Source: Xanthostigma xanthostigma (lineage: Eukaryota; Arthropoda; Insecta; Raphidioptera; Raphidiidae). Taken from it: 64,000 bases of DNA. The stretch spans positions 20,112,465-20,176,464 of the forward strand of contig OY754468.1 in NCBI GenBank assembly GCA_963575645.1, given 5' to 3'. The notes below the pieces were generated by a model. The model was given only the letters and a program-made list of their open reading frames with translations, did not search any database and was not told the DNA's origin. The position numbers and the translations under genes were made by a program. Positions 56,009-64,000 of this stretch are shown here, piece after piece. Numbering within the stretch: position 1 is the first letter of the stretch; each line of letters begins with the position of its first letter.

Positions 56009-56966
56009 CTGGACTTCTGTTGGTACAAAGCTGGAAATGAAGTCACTGTGGGCTCGCCTGCTAGCTCACAAAATTACAATAAGAACAGGGGCTATTGTTC
56101 TTTCAAGGTCATCTGCTGGCTCTGAGCAAGAACCAATCTGGAAACGGTATCTTGTAACGTGGGTGACATGAACAAAGGCCCACAAACAAACATTATGACA
56201 TAGTGTGTGTTTGTAAAGATGTCTCGTGTGATGGCAAGGTGACCTCTTAAATGACAAGGAATGATTTTAATACCAACTGTGTAAAATGGTGTGTGTGTCG
56301 TAGCTGCCCTGGGAATGGTGTTGTCACAACAAGCACGTTTCGAACAAAATGGTTGATGTTTAAAATACATTTCCTCTTATAATTGTAATTTTGTAAGAAT
56401 TGAACAGTTTTTTATCCTTTTTTATTAAATAATATTGTTCATAACATAAGTAGACAATTTTGAAACTCCCGCTTTGATGCGCTTTGGTGAGCTGGCGCCA
56501 TTTCAGCGATGCCAATGACTGAAAAAAGTTCGTCAAAAGTACATTTTCATTAATTTTCATGCTATCATGTTGGCATTAAAATTATTCCTTCAGACAAATA
56601 AGAGAAGCTCGAATAGCATTGAGTTTCATACCCCTGGTCAGTCCTGCATTAAAGTTCCGTGTCCCGTATTATAGGAAATGTCCCGCATTATTACGTGAAT
56701 TTTACGAGACCCGTGTGGCTATATGAAAAAGACTTTTTTTTGGCTCTTCAAATTCTACCCAAAACAAAGTTTTTTAGTTTAGTCGTTTGGTTTTGGTGTT
56801 CCTATTAATAAAACTTAAAAATATTGATTTATTTAGCTTTATACCCCGCCCCCCAGAAAAAAAAATATCTACGCCCTTGTGTGAAGCGAGCACATAATAG
56901 CAATTAAGAAAACTAGTACTGAAATCTAGCGGCAAATCCAGCCTCGTATGCAGCGAACTTTAAATT
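56009..56966 (-). repeat. Family F fragments, broken copy
   Basis: 56009-56145 (GGTACAAAGCTGGAAATGAA, GTCACTGTGGGCTCGCCTGC, CTCTGAGCAAGAACCAATCT) and 56930-56966 (GCGGCAAATCCAGCCTCGTA, TGCAGCGAACTTTAAATT) match the interior and the right TIR of the family at 10634-11101. About 780 bp of unrelated sequence separates them, so the copy was interrupted or rearranged. Confidence 0.5.
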
Positions 56967-56969
56967 AAA

Positions 56970-57888
56970 ATCGTTGCAACGAATATATCAAACCACTATA
57001 TAGTATACAACCCAGCCCTAAATTTTAACGGCACATGCCAGCACAGATGATAATTTCAAAAACACCCGTTCTTTCCGTAGTTACAGCACCAGTCAATTCA
57101 ACATATTACGATATTTTTTCATTGCAGAGCTACGGCTTCCCGTATAAACTGGGTCGTAATTTTGGAAAACAGGCTACGGCATATTTTTTTCTAGTTATAT
57201 TAAGGATCAATCTATGTCCGTATTGTAACAAATTTTTCATTTTTTACTTTGTTAATTAATGGCGAATGCTTTTAAAAGACACTTTTTACGGTTTTTAAAA
57301 TTTTTATAAAAATTTTTCTGCTAAAAAAATTAAAAAAATGGTACAATAGGGACATAGATTGATCCTTAATCTCCATAAAAATCATTTTTCATAATTTTAT
57401 CTCACGTTTTACGATCAGATTTATACGGGACCGCAGACCACTGTATTGCATTGAGAAAACCAGGGGAAACGGGCTCTTAACTTGCAGAGCTCAATAATAT
57501 TTCATAAAGATTTAAGCTTAAAATCAAACGAGAGCTAAGTAATTGCAATGTATTACTTTTGCTTTCATTATCTTTATGTTTATATTTCTTTCTTCTTACA
57601 TTAGACTGTTTATTTCGTTCTTGAACAATTTTATAAATTAATATTTTGTTCAATACATTAAATATTCTTCGTTTAAAGTGAATAAAATTGTAAATTCATT
57701 TTAAAGTTCATATTTTGTGAATTTTCGGGTGAATAATAACAAATTATGGCAGGAAGAAGTTTTACTTCAGTCGTGTGGTCTAAATCACACTCGTTTTTTT
57801 TTTAATTTTTACAGTTTATAAAAAGTCAAACTTTCGAATAATCAGTGTATCAACATTTTGTCTGGTGTCAATTTATTCATTTAATCGA
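56970..57888. other. Intergenic with a 30-bp-arm hairpin at 57199-57371
   Basis: ATTAAGGATCAATCTATGTC followed by C(G)TATTGTA at 57199-57230 is repeated in reverse complement at 57341-57371, with a spacer of about 110 bases: a small fold-back element. Nothing else recognised. Confidence 0.6.
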
Positions 57889-58407
57889 TACAGACTAATT
57901 TTTAAGCTGATTTTTCTTTTTAAACAGCATGTAGAAATAAAATAGACGAGCAAATATTTTAAGACGTAACTTGATAACAGAGAAGCAGCTGTTCAAAGTT
58001 TAATTTTTTAAAATTTTGTTTAATTAATTTAAAAGCCGCGTTAACACACGCAAATAAATGGTAGCAGGAATCGGAAATGCATCCCAAATAATTCGCGGAA
58101 GGTCCTTATCGCTACTACAAGTATGTACAGAAACATGGCTACGACACACGCATCTTTGTGTCCAACAAAACGGGGACAACTTTGAACAATTTCTGTGATT
58201 ATTTGATAATGACATAACATATTTCCATAGTGACATAACATAACGCCAGGACCGACATCAAAATTTGAAAAAATTTAATAAAAAATTGAAAGTCAAGTTC
58301 TCTTTCATTTTTGAGCTTTGATAAAAAAGTTACTTGAAATATTTGTTCGTCTATTTGATTTAAACACGCTGTCAAAAAAAAAATGTCAACTTAAAAATCA
58401 CCATGTA
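57889..58407. mobile_element. TA-flanked MITE, family J, copy 2
   Basis: It starts TACAGACTAATTTTTAAGCT and ends CTTAAAAATCACCATGTA. Aligned with 31160-31671 it shares long blocks such as AATGCATCCCAAATAATTCG, CGGAAGGTCCTTATCGCTAC and CATAACATAACGCCAGGACC. A 20-bp region (GACATAACAT...ATAGTGACATAACATAAC) is duplicated here and not in copy 1. Confidence 0.75.
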
Positions 58408-58409
58408 TA

Positions 58410-59337
58410 AATAAAAATGTGAATGTTCGTTTGTTCAAGGTCCTAAATCTTAGAAAGTTTTTCATTTTTAAAATGTTCAGGACCTCATTTGTCGAACGTC
58501 TCTGAAATACGATCAATCAACACAAACGAGTATACTGATTGCAATTTATTGTTTGCACATTTCGGCCATAATTGATTTAATTTATTTGGAATCGCAGACG
58601 AAATAATGGATGTGTAATCATTGAAGTGGAACCTGCGTATTTGGCGATACGCATCTAGGAAACAGAGCGTTTAATGGAACGCACGTTTGTATTTTTCTTC
58701 GCCTTGTTAATCGAAATGTGAAACTGTTTATTCGATTGACCTAGCATTGCAAATCAATGTTAGCATTCCATAGTAACAAACGCACAGCTCAGATATGGGC
58801 AAAATTCCAATTTTTCGAATTAACACGGTAGTGTGCACCGCCAAGTTTTCTTAGGGAAGTGTCGAGTTTTATTACTATTTTTCATGGCCAATACATTTAA
58901 TTACTTGACCATATTTTAGATAAGAGCACTGATGCAGGCAGACATTTACAAGGATGAACATGGTTCATTTTTAAACCCCCTGCATACGACCTGATCTGGG
59001 CGTGGGCGGATGGACTCAACTATTTCGGCCCGGGTATCCACCGTGGACATAATTGTACCTATCCCCGTGGATCCAACTGTGTTGACCCTGGACATAACTA
59101 TGTCCACCATGCACAAAAATGTGCCGTATTAATGATCAAGGGCACATAAAGAAAGAAATTATTTTAGTCAGCAGTTGAAAGGAAAGAGTGGGAGAATCGT
59201 TTGTAGTCTCTCAGCGTAATGCACACTCTACACGCATGCGCAGTGCGTGCTGTGTGTATACGTAGTATTTTCTCTAGCCACGGTAGCAAATTCCACATAG
59301 TCTTGAAATAATAAAATCGTTAACAAATGCTAAAATC
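58410..59337. other. Intergenic, with a dispersed repeat at 59160-59300
   Basis: 59160-59300 is the reverse-complement partner of 41185-41335. Around 58985-59110 the words GTGGACATAA, GTGGATCC, CTGGACATAA and ATGTCCACC recur, a degenerate set of small repeats. No gene recognised. Confidence 0.5.
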
Positions 59338-59793
59338 TAAAGGCCGCTGCACAGGATGTTGGATTTGCCTTTAGATTCCTTGCTAGATTTGAGTACTAGT
59401 TTTCTAGCTCTGATATTCTTAATTGCTTTTATGTGCTCGCTTCACACGAGACGTCTTTTTTAGCTTATATTGATAATGGATCTGGTGCGCGCGCAGTGAC
59501 AGTTCAAATAAACACAGAGCAAAACGTGTATGTTGTCTGAGAAGAATGACACTATGTTGGTTTGTGGGCTTTTGTCAATGTCGTTCACGTGCGACAAGAT
59601 ACTGCTTCCTGATTTATTCTTGCTCAGAGCAAGCAGAGGACGTAATAAGAAAAATAACCCATGTTCCAATTTTAAAACCTATCTTGTGAGCTAGCAGACG
59701 AGCCCGCAGTGACGTCATTTCAAGTCTCGTACCCAGCCTGCCGGCCAGAAGAAGTCCAAGCAGTGTTTCCAGCCTCGTGTGTAGTGGTGTTAA
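59338..59793. mobile_element. MITE, family F, third copy
   Basis: The left end TAAAGGCCGCTGCACAGGAT and right end CCAGCCTCGTGTGTAGTGGT then GTTAA. The interior matches 10634-11101 (GATTTATTCTTGCTCAGAGC, AAGCAGAGGACGTAATAAGA, GACGAGCCCGCAGTGACGTC). The TIRs are more diverged than in the first copy. Confidence 0.75.
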
Positions 59794-59930
59794 GACGTTT
59801 TATTAAAACGCGCGCGACTGTCACGCGTACTTTTGAAGTGAATACTTCTTTAAAAATGGGGGTAAACTCGTTTCCTTATGTAACGAAATTGCACTATTAG
59901 TAAGCCTACATAAACATTGATTTTTTGTAA

Positions 59931-61154
59931 TAGTTAAAGCAATGGTGCGTATTTCAATCGGTGGAAAGCAACCGGATGACTCTTGGTATTTGAGTTCCTG
60001 AAGCAATTTGGAAACTTTTTTGTTCAGTACCTCATAACCCCAAAATGGAAGGAATCGGAGAAAAGGGGGGGGGGTCAAAACGTAAAAAAAAATTGTTTAG
60101 AAACCAAATGGAAAGGCGGTAGCATTAAAGTACATGTACTCACTATTGTTTAAAAAAATTGTCATCCGAAACGTGCGGACGGTTTGCGATAACCGATTTT
60201 TTGAAAATCGGAAAAAAAAAATTGTGTCGCAACCGGTTGCGATTTTGAGGAAAATTCTTGTTTTTGTTCAGAGATGCTGTAAAAAAATTGTCATCCGTTT
60301 CTGCTGGACGGATTTTGAGGAATTAAAGGTTTGAGTGGCTAAAATTCTCGATTTTTCACTAGCTTTTTTCAAACATCATAAAAAAATTGCTAAAATTGTT
60401 AAAAACGGATGACGTTTCTTATACATGTTCTCAGAGGGTCCAACTATAATATGTATCAATGTCATCCGTTTTTATAACATTTAACCCCATTTTTCAACCC
60501 CTTACTTTTGTGCGATATTAATCAGAATATTGAGGTTAGACTCGTTTCTGATGGCATACAGATAACGTACACAACCCCTTTAGGGGTTGAAAAATGAGGT
60601 TAAATGTTATAAAAACGGATGACATTGATACATATTATAGTTGGACCCTCTGAGAACATGTATAAGAAACGTCATCCGTTTTTAACAATTTTAGCAATTT
60701 TTTTATGATGTTTGAAAAAAGCTAGTGAAAAATCGAGAATTTTAGCCACTCAAACCTTTAATTCCTCAAAATCCGTCCAGCAGAAACGGATGACAATTTT
60801 TTTACAGCATCTCTGAACAAAAACAAGAATTTTCCTCAAAATCGCAACCGGTTGCGACACAATTTTTTTTTCCGATTTTCAAAAAATCGGTTCGCGCAAA
60901 CCGTCCGCACGTTTCGGATGACAATTTTTTTAAACAATAGTGATTACATGTACTTTAATGCTACCGCCTTTCCATTTGGTTTCTAAACAATTTTTTTTTA
61001 CGTTTTGACCCCCCCCCCCCTTTTCTCCGATTCCTTCCATTTTGGGGTTATGAGGTACTGAACAAAAAAGTTTCCAAATTGCTTCAGGAACTCAAATACC
61101 AAGAGTCATCCGGTTGCTTTCCACCGATTGAAATACGCACCATTGCTTTAACTA
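59931..61154. mobile_element. Snap-back element with two about 570-bp arms
   Basis: The left arm 59931-60503 and right arm 60582-61154 are almost perfect reverse complements, around a loop of about 78 bp. Landmarks are TAGTTAAAGCAATGGTGCG at the outer ends and AACGGATGAC repeated inside. Differences seen are few: a G-run of 10 against 12, GATAACCG against GCGAACCG, and one base near ACTCACTATTG. TAA lies directly outside both ends, a possible 3-bp TSD. The frames inside have no domain, so it is non-autonomous. A palindrome this long and clean implies a young insertion. Confidence 0.9.
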
Positions 61155-61156
61155 TA

Positions 61157-61365
61157 AGCATTACTAGCTCAGTGGTAGAATGCTGGCATACCTCGTGGCC
61201 GGCTCGGGTTCGATTACCGTCAGGTGCGCGCAACAATTTGTTTATTTTTGCAGTAAACCTGCGAAAATAAAAAAAAAAAAAAACAATATTTGCAGTAAAC
61301 TTGAGAAAATTTTGTTGTCTGTTTGTGTTTTCTTATTTATTATTTGCAGCAAACCTGCGAAAATA
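61157..61365 (+). mobile_element. tRNA-Gly-derived SINE head or tRNA pseudogene
   Basis: GCATTACTAGCTCAGTGGTA then GAATGCTGGCATACC parallels tRNA-Gly (GCATCGGTGGTTCAGTGGTA, GAATGCTCGCCTGCC). It has an A box around TAGCTCAGTGG (61165-61175) and a B box GGGTTCGATTACC (61206-61218). The 3' acceptor strand does not pair properly, so it is not a working tRNA. A tail with three copies of TTGCAGTAAACCTGCGAAAA type (near 61249, 61290 and 61345) and an A-run follows. It directly abuts the snap-back element. Confidence 0.6.
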
Positions 61366-61580
61366 TTAAAAATGTGTTCCGAGAACGCATTACAGAAGTG
61401 AAACTTCTAGTTGCAAATCATAGGATTGCATTTGGACAAGTGGAAAAAATATGTTACGAGATAGTTTCACGTTCAGATATTTCGTCTGTACAAGTTAATC
61501 TGAACTTGTCCAAATACAATCGTATGATTTGCAACTGGAAGTTTCACTTCTGTAATGCGTTCTCGTAACACATTTTTAAT
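61365..61580. repeat. Inverted repeat with 76-bp arms
   Basis: ATTAAAAATGTGTTCCGAGA to ATTGCATTTGGACAAG (61365-61440) is mirrored at 61505-61580 (CTTGTCCAAATACAATCGTA to ACACATTTTTAAT) with few mismatches. The spacer is 64 bases. Both outer ends start in the A+T-rich word ATTAAAAATGTGTT, as expected for a MITE. Confidence 0.8.
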
Positions 61581-62143
61581 TTTTTTTTCTGTAAAACGAC
61601 ACTTCCTTTATGAATCCACTCTAGGTTAGTTACTAGCCTTTGACCACAGGCTGTAATAAATTGGAAAGTTTCAGCAACACTGAATTTTCAACAGAATATA
61701 TTTGCTCATACATATTTAAAATTTATTCACATTTTTCCGCCATATAAATATTGTATGTATACATACTATTTGGTGCGTGTGTTTGTAAATACGGGCCCAG
61801 AGACATATTCAATCAGTACCTGCGTTGGCCAATGACGTGGGTCGGTGCCGGATATCGAAAACGATATCCTGTGAAATCCAGGCACTATGCCGGAAACGCA
61901 TTCCTATTTATCACACAGATGTAAACGAGCCCGCTTTTTCAACCGGTGTGGAATTTTATACGTTTTTTTGAAAACTGAACGGGTAGAAAAATTGTATCAA
62001 ATGAGCCGCAAATACCTAGTCGACGGCAGATCAGTTATCGCGATTAATTCAAACACCATTGATATTAGGATTATAATGTTACAATCATTTAAGACAGACT
62101 TCTGTCTTATAATAATTGTATTTGTTGTCTAGGTATAGTATCA
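61581..62143. other. Intergenic, no gene recognised
   Basis: An 81-codon frame at 61887-62132 begins MPETHSYLSHRCKRARFFNR; no domain recognised. Near 61845 GCCGGATATCGAAAACGATA and TCC form a small palindrome. Confidence 0.5.
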
Positions 62144-62708
62144 GGGATCATTCATTGATTACGTAAGTGCGATTTTGGCCATTTATATTAGAAATCGTGT
62201 CCATCGAGACAATTATTAATAAGAATCGCAGGATTGTGGACAAAAAGTTCTTTAATTGTACATTGTACATTAATTGTACTTGAAAAAGTCTAAATTTATA
62301 GACGAAACGTCGTACACTGAATAAAGAACTTTTTGTCCACAATCCTGCGATTCTTATTAATAATTTTGGCCATTTTTGACTCCTCTCCCTTTCCCGATGT
62401 ATAAGGTCATGTAACATTCCTCGGATTCCCAATCCTCCTTCTTACGTAAGTTTTATCCTAGTTTTCTTAAATTGAAAAGGATTAATCAAACAAAAACCCG
62501 TAATTTGAAGAAAAAAGATCTCATAATTGCTTTACTCAACGCTTTTGTTCTCATATATCCACCATTCTACATTGGAAAACGCATATCCCGACATGTAAAA
62601 TATTACATAAGAAAGGCTTTCATCCCCCTCCCCCGAGATAAAGTCATGTAGAGATTTTTTAACCTCTCCCCTTTCTCGGAACCCTTACGTAATTAATGGA
62701 TGGTTCCT
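62144..62708. mobile_element. MITE related to the 26.7-kb element, carrying an inserted hairpin
   Basis: The left end GGGATCATTCATTGATTACG and the right end (reverse complement GGAACCATCCATTAATTACG then TAAG) match at about 19 of 24 positions and resemble the TIRs at 26718. Pyrimidine-rich blocks (CTCCTCTCCCTTTCCCG, CATCCCCCTCCCCCGAG) also agree. An inner hairpin, 62212-62365, interrupts it. Confidence 0.65.
62184..62365. mobile_element. Hairpin element inserted in the MITE
   Basis: AAGAATCGCAGGATTGTGGA then CAAAAAGTTCTTTAATT (from 62221) is mirrored at 62320-62360 (arms about 45 bp). The word ATTTTGGCCATTT occurs just before 62184 and again directly after 62365, suggesting a 12-13-bp TSD. 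The loop holds ACATTGTACATTAATTGTAC. Confidence 0.6.
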
Positions 62709-62731
62709 AAATACATAACAATATTATAATC

Positions 62732-63430
62732 AAATCTTTGATTAACGTCTGATTAGAACTCTTCAATAAATAAAATTATCGACCAATTTTTCAGACAATA
62801 TATTAACAAAAAAATATATAATTAATACATTAACGTTTCAATCCGGATTTGGACCTTCTTCAGAACTGATCTAAAAAATATAAAAAAGAATTAATATTTA
62901 AAATCTAATTAGCTTTTTATAAAATCTTTCAAAATTATCAAAATAATGAAAAAATATAATATAATATTTTTTCATTATTTTGATAATTTTGAAAGATTTT
63001 ATAAAAAGCTAATTAGATTTTAAATATTAATTCTTTTTTATATTTTTTAGATCAGTTCTGAAGAAGGTCCAAATCCGGATTGAAACGTTAATGTATTAAT
63101 TATATATTTTTGAAGTGAAAACTTCTTTAGCGGCGTTGTGCACTTTTTTTGTAATGGGTAAAAAATATTAAACTCGCCGTCAGGTCACGTGTCCTAATCG
63201 AAAATGCGTAGACGGAAACTTTTATTTATACAACGTTAGACATCTAGCGTTGAAATATCGTACATAAAAAAATGCTATCTATGATACAAACCATTTTGAT
63301 CGAAAATTCGTAAGACGGTTAATATTCAAGTTTTCACTTCTGCTGGCACTCCCGGAGTGCAAACCTTTTTTTTTGTTAATAGATTGTCTGAAAAATTGGT
63401 CGATAATTTTATTTATTGAACAATATTATA
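62732..63430. mobile_element. Inverted-repeat element with about 150-bp inner palindrome
   Basis: The inner arms (about 62807-62952 and 62960-63111) read ATATATAATTAATACATTAA, CGTTTCAATCCGGATTTGGA, CCTTCTTCAGAACTGATCTA and onwards, with essentially perfect reverse complementarity. An outer pair, AATAAATAAAATTATCGACC at 62765 and GGTCGATAATTTTATTTATT at 63400, encloses the element. The related copy at 16306-16590 shares both arms' words in diverged form. Confidence 0.8.
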
Positions 63431-63617
63431 ATACTAACTGCGACCTCCGCGCTTCGGCCGATCAAAAAATTGGTTTGCGTACATATAGCCACGTTTCATT
63501 TTTCGTTCAAGTTGGTTTCTACAGATACCGCCATCTGTGAGATATCTTTATTACTACAGTAGCGGAAATCGCGTAAACAGACTAGAGACTTTACTGAACG
63601 CTTCTTCCGTCCGAAAA
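63431..63617 (-). repeat. Dispersed repeat H, copy 2
   Basis: Reverse-complement partner of 44426-44577: GACCTCCGCGCTTCGGCCGA, AAAAATTGGTTTGCG, CATTTTTCGTTCAAGTTGGT, GCGGAAATCGCGTAAACAGA and CTTCCGTCCGAAAA. It lies directly against the outer end of the inverted-repeat element. Confidence 0.6.
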
Positions 63618-63619
63618 AA

Positions 63620-64000
63620 GAAGTTACTCTCAAGTCGTGCCTAAACATGTTTTACTTCAAAAAGTCAATAAACTCATAATTACTATCGATATTATAACAA
63701 TGAATATAATATTTACTAATGTGTGCAGCAAAGAAAAATTCATTCTTTACATAAAAAAAACTGTGAAAAAATGACATTCATGTTCACTAATGGTCTATCG
63801 ATTCTATAGCGAAAGGTGAACAACTACCTAATAGCAAGGAGTTTGCTAATAGCATTAAAAGATGAGTACGTTTACCCTTTTAGATTAAATGTCACTTTAT
63901 TATATTAAAAAAATGCAAAAAAAAAGTTGGAGCCAATATTGATTAAACCATAATATTCTTCGTTGGAAACATGTATAGTATGTACATAGAAAAATTGTTT
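63620..64000. other. Intergenic, no gene recognised
   Basis: A+T-rich sequence to the window end with no gene, tRNA or recognised repeat. Confidence 0.55.

Noticed and set aside
61157..61229. Functional tRNA-Gly gene
   Set aside because: The 3' acceptor strand does not pair with GCATTAC, the anticodon region is altered and a SINE-like tail follows.

Overview
The window is A+T-rich eukaryotic DNA, most likely from an arthropod and probably an insect. That inference rests on its repeat content: a Ty3/gypsy LTR retrotransposon of the Osvaldo type, many short TIR (MITE-like) elements, hAT relics, Helitron-like ends, tRNA-derived SINEs and foldback-like elements. The species cannot be named from the sequence. 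I found no intact host protein-coding gene. Nearly everything that can be recognised is mobile DNA, its debris, satellite-like tandem repeats or inverted repeats, separated by A+T-rich sequence in which I see nothing.

Layout. 1-4.6 kb: A+T-rich, with a few hairpins, two promoter-like clusters and, at 4.6 kb, a LINE reverse-transcriptase tail relic. 5-12.8 kb: dispersed families A and B, a 120-bp satellite with a two-unit higher-order pattern (6.27-6.97 kb), an inverted piece of an 83-bp satellite and a TIR element. 14-27 kb: a hAT element with an 8-bp target-site duplication (TSD) at 14.1 kb, inverted repeats, a CpG-rich TATA-containing block at 16.8 kb, a Helitron candidate at 22.7 kb, a SINE at 24.6 kb, a second hAT with a perfect 8-bp TSD and a broken transposase C-terminus at 25.9 kb, and a MITE with perfect 24-bp TIRs at 26.7 kb. 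27-34.8 kb: inverted repeats, a TA-flanked MITE and more family A. 35-39.1 kb: two related foldback-like elements. Each has TIRs built from short tandem repeats, an 83-bp satellite core and a 9-bp TSD; the second sits inside a hAT-like element. 40-47.3 kb: Helitron-like, family B and TIR-repeat material.

48.26-55.67 kb: one complete, young LTR retrotransposon on the minus strand. It has near-identical 1.18-kb LTRs, a tRNA-Lys primer-binding site, gag, pol (PR-RT-RNaseH-IN), a polypurine tract and a GTAC TSD. Gag and Pol overlap in the -1 frame, and a GGGAAAC slippery heptamer lies in phase in the overlap, so a programmed -1 frameshift is the expected route to Gag-Pol. There is no env.

56-64 kb: more TIR elements, a 1.2-kb snap-back element with about 570-bp arms, a tRNA-Gly-like SINE head and several further palindromes.

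The most unusual items are the pair of foldback/satellite composites at 35-39 kb, the retrotransposon's frameshift signal, and the density of long, well-preserved palindromes.
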